A stretch of DNA of 29,231 nt from positions 839,104 through 868,334 of the forward strand of contig NW_006920411.1 in NCBI RefSeq assembly GCF_000344685.1. Reading direction: 5' to 3'. This DNA comes from Gloeophyllum trabeum ATCC 11539. Lineage: Eukaryota > Basidiomycota > Agaricomycetes > Gloeophyllales > Gloeophyllaceae. Below are positions 10,714-19,860 of this stretch, in pieces. The notes below the pieces were generated by a model. That model saw only the letters and a program-made list of their open reading frames with translations, was not told the origin of the DNA and did not search any database. The translations under genes were made by a program, and so were the position numbers. The first letter of the stretch is position 1, and every line of letters starts with the position of its first letter.

Positions 10714-10802
10714 TGTCGCTGCCAGGAGTCGAACCTGGGGCTTGTCGGAATTAATCTTGTGACAACCACAACGACATGATTTGACCACTAATCGACAGCA
10801 AC
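10714..10802 (-). tRNA. tRNA-His (anticodon GTG) with a 17-nt intron
   Basis: A full cloverleaf reads on the minus strand. The acceptor stem is GTTGCTG/CAGCGAC with discriminator A and one G-T pair. The D arm is GATT/AATC with GG in the loop, the anticodon stem is TGTCG/CGACA, and the T arm is CCAGG/CCTGG with loop TTCGACT. The anticodon GTG is at 10769-10767. A 17-nt intron (10765-10749) follows position 37, the canonical site. Its CAC can pair with the anticodon as in other nuclear pre-tRNAs. A and B boxes fit the consensus, and a TTTT terminator lies 2 nt past the 3' end (10711-10708). Confidence 0.93.
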
Positions 10803-11313
10803 CATAGTGAGGAGAATTTCATAACATATACAATGCAATGTTTCCCGATATATCTATCACCTTGCCCAAGGTTCCTGTGGCAGCACTTAATAATGAAAGA
10901 TCGGGACCGGGTGACCAGCAGGGAGGAATTCAGAACCACTGGCAGATCTAGACTTGCAAAGTGTCGCACAGCTTATCGATGCGAAAATACCAGGACAGTG
11001 GGTAGGCCTAGGGCCTGTATAGCAATGGGAATGTAATCTCCCCTTGCTTGCAGGAGCCGCCTGTTTGTGGATGCAACGAGGCGTCGTCAGAAGCTGGAAC
11101 TGCCTTGCGCAACAGCATGAGGCTAGTCGTAAAAGAATTGGAGGAAGCTCACCATTCAACTCCTCGGCTCTTAAGTAAAGCATGGTCGATACTTGGGTTC
11201 TTATTTACCGGAGCACATTGGAATAGCCCGGGCCGCAGCACCGCAGTGAATCCCTCCGAGTTCGGTACAAGAAGGTGAGCTGCCTGCGGCTTGGCGCCCC
11301 ATCTTCCCCCGCA
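10803..11313. other. Intergenic between tRNA-His and the RBR gene
   Basis: This holds the tRNA 5' flank and the 5' leader or promoter of the RBR-type gene. A plus-strand open frame at 11048-11278 ends just before the gene and shows no domain. A GTGAGC at 11275 could be the donor of a 5' leader intron. Confidence 0.4.
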
Positions 11314-13578
11314 ATGGCAGGAACCGTGGTGGCCTCACAAATCCTTCAATACCTCACAGAGCCAGAGAGGCAGCAGATAGTCGAGGAGATCCTCATGGGA
11401 GGTGGCGAGCGTGTCGTCACCTTTCCTGGATCGAGTCAGTATGGCCGTCAAGGCGGCGGCTCCTCTGCCTGTGGACTGGCGGCATTGAACTGCGCAAGAA
11501 TCGTCTTGGGTAAGGACAGGAATGGACTGAGAGGTGCTCGGCTTGTCGAAACCATCATGCTCAGAGAGACGTTGCAGGTGAGCTCCACATGTATATTCTC
11601 AATACCTGGGGCGGTCACCGTCATCAGCACAATTCACATCTCGTCCTGAGCACTCGATCTACAGAATATTCTGGGCATATGCCAGTCGTGGTCAAGCCCC
11701 TCTCACCTCGAAGTAGAGGAGATATACGCTGCACCGATATTCTCCGAGACTCTGGATAACAAGGCCAGGGAATACGCATCGACTAACCGTAAGCACCTCA
11801 CTGGTTTGCTGCGGTGAGCTCATACTTGATATTTTGGAGAAATATAACTTACCTCAACCTTCAAGACGCGCAAAGCTACTGTCTGGTGAATCTGCCGTCG
11901 CTGTGGTGATCACACGGCCGCCGGAAATTATTCTATGTCTTATAATCCCGGTAGAGAACCAGGAGGTCTTCGCGATATTCGATTCTCATCCTCGCCCGAA
12001 ACACCCTGACGGTGCTGCTTTCATCTTCAATACCTCTCTTGAAGGCACTACGACTTACCTGACTCAATTGCTGGGATATGATGCTCAGCTCCTCATGGAC
12101 AGGGAGATACAATGGGAAGCCCAGATGCTCGCTCACTTCTCAGGGCATGTCTTCGTAGCCAAGGACAAACCAGACATCCCTTCGGTTTGGTTAAACGCGC
12201 TAATCCGAGCGAGTCTGTCCGCTCTGTCTTTGAAAGCAGATGTAGTTAGTCTGCAGTCGCAGAACAACTCGCTGGCGTCGGACAACTCCAGCCTCGGCAG
12301 AGATATTCAGCGACTCCAGACCGAGCTACGGATGTTGAAGCAAGAACAGCACCGCCAGGGCAATGGCCAACGCAGTGCAACTGCGAGGAAAGGCAAGGCC
12401 AGGGACGAAAGTGAGATTGGACCTTCGACCTACCTCAGCTCCATGCTGTGGCCGTGGCGGATGCAAGTGGACGGTGCAAGTACGGAGAGGAAGCGGCTTG
12501 ATCAGTCTTCCGCTACAAGCCCGCCTCAATCACCCAGCAACCAAGAGGAGGAGGACCTTCGATATGCTATGCAGATGCAGCTCGAGTACAGCTTGGAGGA
12601 CAGTGTCCTTCACGACCAAATGCTGGAATTACAAGCGACGGCACAACGCACCTTCGATTGCGTGATCTGCCTGGAAAAGCTCCCGGAGGACTACATCGCA
12701 CCCCTGGACTCATGCGCGCATCGGTTCTGCACTGAGTGTCTCAGAAGCTACGTGCAGTCCAAGCTGCAGGAGGGTCGGTTCCCCATCTTCTGCCCTGTCT
12801 GTATGACAGGAGATGGTAGCAAACACGAGTATCCTGGTAAGTGGTAAGACGTATCCTACCGACCGAAGACTCAGCTCTGCTGCAGTCATCAACAATGGGC
12901 TCGCGCAACAGATCGGCCTCTCTGAAGAGGACTACCAGACTTTCGTCGAGTTCGAAATGACGGCGTTCTCTATCCTGATACATTGTCGACAGTGAGTATG
13001 ATGGCTTCTTCCCTTGGTTGTATACGCTGTATCTCATGTCGCAAAGGTGCAAGGAATCAGTCTTCGTCGACAAGGGAGAATACAGCGAAATGGAGATCCT
13101 CACGTGTCCACTGCCCAGGTGCCAGTACACATGGTGTAAGCGCTGCTCGCAAGCGGCAGTCGCAGGCGGCACGCACTCTTGTGACGGGTCAAACGAGTTA
13201 AAGGACCTAATGGAACAGCGGGGTTGGAAAAACTGCCCAGGTCAGCGCTTCCCATATGAAGCATCAAGCTGGATAATGGATCTTCTTCCAGGCTGTCAGA
13301 CGCCCGCCGAGAAGGTCGAAGGATGCAACCATATGACGGTATGCCTGTCTCATGCATTGTACGGAACTTGTGCTTACTATTGATACTCAGTGCCCCACGC
13401 CAGGCTGCAATTCGTGAGTAGATGCGCTCTGTCTTGTCCTCGTGCTAAATAATGTCCATCGCGTAGGCATTTCTGCTACCGCTGTGGCCAGATGATTGTC
13501 CAATCCGTAAGACAGCAGGAAGTATCAACAGCGGTGTCAAACCATTACCGCAGTTGCAGCCTATTCCACTACGACTGA
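11314..13578 (+). CDS. RING-IBR-RING E3 ligase with N-terminal papain-like (DUB-like) domain and UIM
   Basis: Eight exons (11314-11577, 11665-11813, 11866-12836, 12886-12991, 13047-13240, 13292-13338, 13391-13413, 13467-13578) give 621 residues. The C-terminal half is an RBR ligase. RING1 starts at Cys403 (CVICLEKLPEDY, CAHRFCTECL, FCPVC), then an IBR, then RING2 (NCPGCQTPAEKVEGCNHMTC), whose expected thioester cysteine is Cys578. Before it are a coiled coil (about 258-303) and a UIM-like helix from 365 (EEEDLRYAMQMQLEYSLEDS). The N-terminal 240 residues contain GGGSSACGLAALN (Cys53) and VFAIFDSHPRPKHPDGAAF (Asp177, His179). This Cys...Asp-x-His order resembles the papain-fold ubiquitin proteases of herpesvirus tegument type (Pfam Herpes_teg_N). 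That fold assignment is my inference. RBR identity is strong. Intron 2 uses GTGAGC at 11814; the closer GTAAGC would break the frame. Confidence 0.88.
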
Positions 13579-13792
13579 GGGCGATCACTAACCTGCCATC
13601 GCGACATCCGATCTCAACAGCTTGCAGCATACCTGTTACACACCGTTCGTACAGATGTAATGTGCTTGATGATTCGACATAGACTCCTGTGAGCGAAGAT
13701 GCATGGCCAAGAGACATTGTTCTGCCCAAGGGTCTCAATGAACATATTGGTACATCTCATGAGTTCAGTTTGACAACACACAAAATGATATA

Positions 13793-14976
13793 TCAGTCAT
13801 CTGGTAACTCCGACAACTCACTACTCAGATCACTAGCCTCCCCTTCTTCCAGCTCTTCTCGCACTTTCCGCTTCCCCTTGCCATCCTTAGGCCCCTCGGA
13901 AACTTCGCCCATCTCAATGTCATCTTCCAGATTCGCGGGCGACCCTACGTACGACGGGGTCGCGACGGCCTTCCCAGGTGTTCTTGGCGTTGGATTGCCC
14001 AGCTGCCCGCTAGACCCAGACGGAGTGAAAGGCGCAGCGGAGGGATTGAGCTCTTTGATAATCGAGCCTCCCATGGACGCTTCGCCCTCTTCTCCTTCCT
14101 CCCTCTCCGGCTTGCCGGTCATCGGGTCATCGGAATTAGTGGCCTCCATCGCCGCGTCGTCTGCAGAGCCTGGAGCCGGTGACGCCAGCCTCGACGCGTC
14201 GGACTCCTTGCCCATCAAGCGTAGGGCGTTCAGGTCGGCAATTACGGTAGCTAGAGATGTTTTCTGCGCTTGCACAAGGCGTGTCTGGGTGTCATGCTCG
14301 GCTTGGATCTCGGTCATCTCATTCTCGAGGGCCTGTATGGACCTTAACAGGGATTAGCAGATTAGCCAAAGAGTCACGAGCATATACTCACTCTTCGAGT
14401 TGCTCCCGGGTCTGTAGTTTATTTATTTTCTCAGCGATCTGGTCATACTCTATCTTCTGTCGGCGCAACTGCTGGGCTTCTTCTAATGATGTCTTCAGCT
14501 GTTCGATGTGCACTCTCAAGTTGGTATGTTCTTCCTCTAACAGCCATATTTGCTCAGACCTGATATCGGGCAAAGGAATGCGCGCATACCTATTCGCTGC
14601 TTCTCTTGTCGGTACTCCTCCACATCCCTAGCTTCAGCTTCACAAATCATACTACTCTTCTTCAGCGACAGCTGAAAAGACGCTAACTCCATGAGGAACG
14701 CTTCTCGCGCATCTTCGACCGTAGCGGACGGCCCAGGGAGCGGCGCGGAGGGCGCATGGGCGAGTGAAACGTAGGTGTAGAAACGCTTGAGCACGCGCCG
14801 CAAGTTCTTTTCATCGTTAACAATCCTTGTGTGTATTACAGCATCTGAAGTCCTCAATAGAGCTCTTCGACTTATGGAGGAGAATGAGGAAAGGCCAAGG
14901 CACCTTCTTCTTCCGCGGTGAGCGGTGGTATTGACAATCGTGAGCCGGCAGGATGCTGTTCGCTAGTGATAGACAT
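13793..14976 (-). CDS. THOC7: THO complex subunit 7 (THOC7/Mft1 family)
   Basis: Four exons (14976-14904, 14844-14590, 14536-14392, 14342-13793) encode 340 residues. The THO/TREX complex couples transcription to mRNA export in the nucleus, and THOC7 is a coiled-coil subunit. Family motifs are EEEDAVIHTRIVNDEKNLRR across intron 1, FLMELASFQLSLKKSSMICE, then VEEYRQEKQRIEEEH across intron 2, and QLRRQKIEYDQIAEKINKL. The C-terminal third (from about residue 190) is low-complexity, rich in Pro, Ser and acidic residues and ending SSELSELPDD; metazoan THOC7 lacks such a tail. Introns of 59, 53 and 49 nt are in phase. The gene is convergent with the RBR gene, with 214 bp between stop codons. The start ATG gives a short N-terminus like other fungal members. 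Confidence 0.92.
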
Positions 14977-15378
14977 ATTTTGGCGGCAGAGAAACAGTCA
15001 AAATCGTCAAGAAGTATATGGTGTTGGGCGAGCAGCACGCCTTTCAAGCAAAATAGGGACGATGTGGAACAGAGGACAAGGGACTCAGCCGTCCAAAATT
15101 GGACTTGTGGCGAGGACGCATGAGAGTCCCACGCCACTCCCAAGTGTCAATGAACCAGCCAATGAGCGAGCAGTCATGAAGTCGTCTTTCTCGAATCCCC
15201 TCTGCAAGATAGCAGAGACCGGAAGGTCCAATACAACCCTTCCATTTCAATGACTGGCGAAAGAAATGTCCGTGAAATTCAAACTTGTCCGGGACTCTCT
15301 CATGCATTTAGGCGTCACCGCTTTGCCATCAAAGCGTTCAGGCTCCGAGATAGCAGCGCTTGCGCAAGCCTTTGGCTA

Positions 15379-15416
15379 TGACTAGACTTGACTCGGTGTG
15401 ACTCTACTTGACTGGA
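15379..15416. repeat. Short imperfect tandem repeat
   Basis: Two copies of TGACTxxACTTGACT lie 20 bases apart (15379-15396 and 15399-15416). They are too short to name, and could be spaced regulatory sites or a micro-duplication. Confidence 0.6.
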
Positions 15417-15440
15417 TGGACACATACCCCCCAGTTAAAG

Positions 15441-15669
15441 ATGGCACTATTGACTGCAGCGATTTCAGGCTTTGGTGAGCTGAATATTAATGTGATGTAT
15501 CGCACCGTCTAACACCATAGATCTAAGGTATCAGATGATGTATTCTGCCCGTACATTAGACTCGAAGAATCATGTCTTTGCTAAAGACTTGCTGGTCTTA
15601 AGTCCGACAAACCGGAGACATTGTCATGGAGGGGGTGCTAATGGCTCCGTACCCTCCACTTTTCTTTAG
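15441..15669 (+). CDS. Candidate small spliced ORF, 60 residues
   Basis: ATG at 15441 opens a 34-nt exon (MALLTAAISGF). A 46-nt intron follows (15475-15520) with donor GTGAGC, branch TCTAAC and acceptor ATAG. The second exon stays open for 49 codons to a TAG at 15667-15669. Splice signals are good and in phase. However, the protein resembles no family I know and the length is within reach of chance. It may be a small gene or a coincidence. Confidence 0.25.
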
Positions 15670-15700
15670 ATTCGACTCATCTGACCCATCTATCGAGTCA

Positions 15701-15738
15701 GAATGTACGCGCGTACCCCAAAAGAATGTACGCGCGTA
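15701..15738 (+). promoter_or_regulatory. Duplicated palindromic element upstream of the TATA box
   Basis: GAATGTACGCGCGTA occurs twice, at 15701-15715 and 15724-15738. Each copy contains a GTACGCGCGTA core that is palindromic or nearly so. They lie 15-52 bp upstream of the TATA box of the gene at 15863. Spacing and symmetry suggest a dimeric activator site; no factor can be named. Confidence 0.5.
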
Positions 15739-15752
15739 TCCAGAATCATGAC

Positions 15753-15758
15753 TATAAA
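15753..15758 (+). promoter_or_regulatory. TATA box (TATAAA) of the small gene at 15863
   Basis: TATAAA lies 105 bp upstream of the ATG. A pyrimidine- and CA-rich leader follows (CACCACCATTCC, CCTCACCCGCA), typical of well-expressed fungal genes. The transcription start would be expected near 15785. Confidence 0.65.
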
Positions 15759-15862
15759 GAGCAAGTCCAGAGCCCTGCTTCGACAGCCTTGCTTCAGATA
15801 CGAACACCACCATTCCCATAACTAGCTTCAACACCTCGACGCATCTATCGCCCTCACCCGCA

Positions 15863-16300
15863 ATGACTCACTGGCACGCATATAGAGGCGTCCCCGCCAA
15901 CCCCTCCGCTCTACCTATGGGCACCGGCATTTCTAGCAGCAGCTCGAAACCCAAGACAGAAGCCAAAGCCCACGGCACAGGGGAGGGATCCTCCTCCTCC
16001 AACTCGGGGGGGTTCAAGATATCCAAACTCCTCAAGCCATCCAAGAAGTCAGCAAAGGGAGGAGAGTCGGGCACAGGCGCACCGTATACCGCGCTACCGT
16101 CCAGTGCTGAGGTAGACAAGATCCCGCCTCCTTCTGAGCCCAAGTCGACCGAAGCAAAGGCGAAGAAGACCAATCCAAGCGTCGCGCATATGAATACCAG
16201 GTAAGTTATTCCTTACCGCTCCTTTATGTAACCCACGCTGACATATAGTAAGGCACATGGGTCCCTCCATGGGAAGGCTTGGAGGGATGTAGAGGAATAA
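15863..16300 (+). CDS. Small Ser/Lys-rich protein of unknown function
   Basis: Two exons (15863-16200, 16249-16300) encode 129 residues; the 48-nt intron runs GTAAGT to ATAG with a GCTGAC branch. The protein starts MTHWHAYRGVPANPSALPMG, continues through serine runs and lysine-rich stretches (ISKLLKPSKKSAKGG) and ends AHGSLHGKAWRDVEE. No domain, signal peptide or membrane segment is visible; it is probably largely disordered. A clear TATA box and a leader of high-expression type support a real gene, perhaps inducible given the duplicated palindrome upstream. Function unknown. Confidence 0.65.
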
Positions 16301-18184
16301 TGGAAATGGACTATCACTCGGAAGATGGGGCAGATGGCCCTCTCCCTCCTCCCGACTGACGCCTCCTTTCACCATCGGATTACCGCCGCAGAGACGGTCC
16401 GCCTTACGGAAGCACCTGTCTCACGCCTGAAAGCAACAGATTTGCACCCTTGTTACCCTTTCATCCAATTTCGCTCGGTTGCCGTACATGCAATCCACCG
16501 ACTATCCTGCCGGCACGAAATTGCCTAGAGCCCCCTTTCTCCCTCTTCGCGCTCTCACATACTTTCGCCATCTCCTGGACCACCCATCTTTGCGTGAAGT
16601 TTATTTTTAAGACTTTTGAGGCTGTTCAAGGTGATCGAGGGGCGGCGAGAGAAGGGAGAACTTGTCGTTTACGCTGGTTTATCTTCTACGGTCTAACATT
16701 GCACTCCTTCGATACACAAAAAGGTAGTTAAGTCATCAGCAAGCAAACCCTCCAGGACATGTCCTGCCCCTGTGACCATAGTCCATCCATGCAGTCCTGT
16801 TGTATAATTTAATCATGTATCGACATGCACACACTGTGACACACGAATGAAGCGCCTGCACAGCCACCGCGTCAATCCGAAGCGGGAGTAAAACTGGATC
16901 AGTGGCGGTGCTACCGAGGAATTGGGCCCAGAGGCAGTAGCGCAGACTGGCACCGACAGAAGATGCAGCCCCGACTGAGAGCGCAATACATAGCGGTGGT
17001 CACTCTGTATACGGGTGTTCCCCCAAGAATATAAGGATATTCTGAGAATATACCAATCCACTTACATGTTCGAGGGGTACTGGAGGTAGACACTCGTATC
17101 ATTGATGCGCTTCTGATATCGGGAAAATATTCGAGGAAACGGAATATCTGAGCAGAATTGCTGCTGCAAAGGAAGTGGTCTGATTTATGGATGTATCTAA
17201 TTAAGGACAAATAGCCTTTGAAGTAGTATCACCCAACATTGCACCCCGATTTCTTCAGGCTTCTTAGCAGCCAATTCAAAGATGTGTCCGTTCCGCGGAA
17301 CGCGTAACAGGAATGAAAACGGAATCACGAGAAAAATCACACTTACCTCGTGCTCAGAAAGGGCCAGATGTGGGATCATTGGGCATTGGGAATTACTGTG
17401 AGTAGCCTCGAATGCCCTGCATGGTGCCTCTTGAAGCTGTTGAATCGAGCGAAACGTCGAACCATACTGACACATAGTCCCCAGCTGCCCACCGCAGTGA
17501 GTGTAAACTTGACCTTGTAATGCATCACACATTAAGATTTAATATTCAATATTCAATGCCCATACATCATTGTAGCATTCCCCGTATGCTAACAGTGAGG
17601 TCTCCCGTGAATTAGAAGAAGTGGCAGATGCCAACTACCCGCATCGCCAATAGTAAGTATTTTGTCCTCCTTAATACAAAAGATAAGCGTAAAGCCAGCG
17701 GAACAAGTGGATCACAAGGTTTGACTGGCTCTGCTCGCTCCTAGAATTTTACGGCAACAAACATGCCCCTGCTCTGCAGGGGTTTCTGGGACCTCAAAAT
17801 GCATTTTCCCACCCTACCGGCATTGGCCGATCCCAGCCACACTACCACTGCCGCACCATGAGCGTCTGCGAACAGCACAAAGCCAACAGGCCCCACATAA
17901 CTATACTTAAGGGCAGCAGAGTAGCATCTGGTAACATCAACCTCAACGGTCCTAGGACTTGCAGGCAGCCAGAGCAGGGGAAAAGATGCCGACGTGAAGT
18001 CGTGGAGGAAGAAGGACTGTCACAGACGCTACTCCAAATGTGACGTGTGACCACGAACGTTCGTGGTGGACCCGATCCCATTCGTTTCTGGCTTTATGTC
18101 AAGACCAGGTCCCCGCTGCAGCCCGAGGACGGTTGCTCTAGACTGTCTATTATCAGCCTCTGCATAGGTTCTCTATTGACCGCC
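16301..18184. other. Gene-poor region of about 1.9 kb
   Basis: No recognisable protein is found. The longest frame is minus-strand 17197-17532, starting MCDALQGQVYTHCGGQLGTM. It has a GTAAGT after LALSEHE and could be a degraded or unknown gene, but I cannot assign it. A 14-bp palindrome (CGTTCCGCGGAACG) sits at 17289-17302. The last part is the VTC1 promoter, with an 18-bp palindrome at 18050-18067. No transposon ends or RNA genes were seen. Confidence 0.4.
18050..18067. promoter_or_regulatory. 18-bp perfect palindrome upstream of VTC1
   Basis: ACCACGAACGTTCGTGGT is a perfect palindrome 118 bp upstream of the VTC1 ATG. TGACGTG, a CRE-like half site, lies just before it. The symmetry suits a dimeric DNA-binding protein. 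It is not the CACGTG phosphate-response site known from yeast. Confidence 0.45.
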
Positions 18185-18782
18185 ATGTCGACGCAGCCTC
18201 TCCTCCAGCGTACTGCGCAGAAGCGCATAGCCCTCCCTGTCCGGGTCGAACCCAAAGTCTCGTTTGCGAACGAACGTACTTTCTTGTCATGGCTGCATTT
18301 TACTGTCGTTTTGGGAGGATTGGCAGTTGGGTTGCTGAATTTTGGTGACAAGGTACGCACGTCGGATGTAATATCACTGTCTGATTGGCTGAAAAGTGCT
18401 TTGTAGGTTGGAAAGATCAGTGCCGCTATGTTCTCCATCGTAGGTGAGTTGTTTGAGGTATCTCAACTTATGTGAGACATCCCATGGCAATGCTATCCTT
18501 ATCTGATAGCAATGGCCGTCATGATCTACGCCCTATATACCTACCATTGGCGCGCTGCCTCTATCCGCCGGGGAGGTCGTGGACCCTACGACGATAGGTT
18601 GGGACCGGTAGGTTTCCTCCCTTTCTTGCTGAACTGTTGCTGATACCAATGCACCCCGCAGACCTTGTTATGCATTGCCCTTCTCGGTAGGTGGTCCGTG
18701 CTAATCCCGCGATTGATGCGTCTAACGCCCGGGTGCAGTGGCTGTGGTAGTTAATTTCGTCCTGCGCTTCACGTATTCATGA
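18185..18782 (+). CDS. VTC1: Vacuolar transporter chaperone 1 (VTC complex subunit)
   Basis: Five exons (18185-18352, 18407-18443, 18510-18607, 18662-18686, 18739-18782) encode 123 residues, close to the yeast protein. VTC1 is the small membrane subunit of the vacuolar polyphosphate polymerase. The family signature [20 protein letters not shown] is present in full. Three membrane segments follow: about 34-52 ([18 protein letters not shown]), 61-77 ([17 protein letters not shown]) and 100-120 ([19 protein letters not shown]). The loop between the second and third is basic ([15 protein letters not shown]). Four introns of 52-66 nt interrupt this very short gene; exons 2 and 4 are 37 and 25 nt. 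Confidence 0.95.
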
Positions 18783-19303
18783 GAGCGCACCGGGTCAGTG
18801 CGTCCCTTATACGCTTGTCCTCGGGAGGTCCGGATAGACCCATCCTGACAGCAAGACGCGATATCCGGTTCAAATGAGCAATGCAGTTCCCGAAAGATTC
18901 ATGTGGCCCGGGTTCCCCTCCAGCAAGGTGTTTCCTATACATATACATTCCGACACTACTTCCACCGTTGTAGCTATAGAATCCGTCTATAATTCCATGT
19001 TGTTCTTTCCGAGTGATTGGTAACAATCTATTCTTCATTCTCTGATGTGGTTGAATGAAGCAGTGGCTTTAACAATACCTTGTGATAATTCTGATGCGCA
19101 CGCGCAAGGCTCTTTCACATGGCGCATACGAGAGTGTCGGATAGGCCGCGTGGAATTACCTACAGTCCACGGAAAGTGGGAAATACTCCATTTATCGTAT
19201 GTTTGTCGGGATACAAATATCTGCAAACATCCATGCAGCCAATCGGGTGGCGTCAGACCTACCTATAGTTCCGTCCAACGATATCAACGCTCAGTTCGTC
19301 ACC
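18783..19303. other. Intergenic between VTC1 and NDUFA1
   Basis: This holds the VTC1 3' flank and the NDUFA1 promoter. Minus-strand frames at 18769-19038 and 19035-19226 show no family resemblance. No TATA box or repeat stands out. Confidence 0.4.
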
Positions 19304-19741
19304 ATGCCTGTTCCCTGGGAGGCTCTCATCCCCTTCGGTGCGCCTACCACTTACGCGTCTTGCTGGCCACTGACTCGACCGATAGGTTTGCTCACCGTCA
19401 TGTTCGGGGCTGCCGGCACCCTGCTGAACACGTCGAAGCGGCTGCAGAACCAGGGCAAGGTACTGTCCAAGTCTATTCCTCGCAAATTCCATACACGTGC
19501 CCCTAATTCATTCTGGGCACGACCTGTCCGATTACTAGGGCCCTCGATACAACATTGACGCCTGGGACGAGATGATGATGGACAGAGACAGACGGCTAAC
19601 CGGACATCCTCGGGGACAGAGGGTGCGTGCTATTTGACTCTTAAGAGTCTGTGCCAAGTAACGTCCCTCGTTTAGTCCGATCCAGTGGCACCGGATGATT
19701 TCTCGACGAGTAGTATGTGGTACACTGAGAGGACACGATGA
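19304..19741 (+). CDS. NDUFA1: NADH dehydrogenase complex I subunit NDUFA1 (MWFE)
   Basis: Four exons (19304-19337, 19386-19459, 19539-19622, 19676-19741) encode 85 residues. NDUFA1 is a one-pass accessory subunit of the membrane arm of mitochondrial complex I. The fungal start MPVPWEALIPFG is spliced to LLTVMFGAAGTLLNTSKRLQ, forming the membrane helix. The matrix/IMS tail follows with GPRYNIDAWDEMMMDRDRRL and ends in DPVAPDDFSTSSMWYTERTR. Introns of 48, 79 and 53 nt are in phase. It is convergent with the lipoate ligase gene, with 119 bp between stop codons. Confidence 0.92.
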
Positions 19742-19860
19742 AGTTTCTACAATACACTCCATCCTGTTCACTTAGCCCGAAACTCGCGTTTATAGATCAC
19801 GGCTATGCGCCGCTCAAAGCTGCGCAATGTTACCGCCGTACACAACTTCATATATGGGCC

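Larger units (their letters stand above)
14977..15862. other. Divergent intergenic region with small repeats and a TATA promoter
   Basis: This lies between the THOC7 start and the start of the small gene at 15863. It contains an imperfect tandem repeat of TGACTxxACTTGACT (15379-15416, period 20), a possible spliced 60-residue ORF (15441-15669), a duplicated palindromic motif (15701-15738) and a TATA box (15753-15758). Each is listed separately. The first 400 bases show nothing else. Confidence 0.5.

Noticed and set aside
11789..11839. Alternative RBR intron 2 using the donor GTAAGC at 11789
   Set aside because: No AG downstream restores the frame of the long exon; the GTGAGC at 11814 with acceptor at 11865 does.
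13689..14357. 222-codon plus-strand frame
   Set aside because: It is antisense to the low-complexity THOC7 C-terminus; the minus strand gives a continuous family match.
17197..17532. Minus-strand 111-codon frame starting MCDALQGQVY
   Set aside because: It has some Cys and a possible donor site, but no recognisable domain and no convincing second exon. Left as a note in the region entry.
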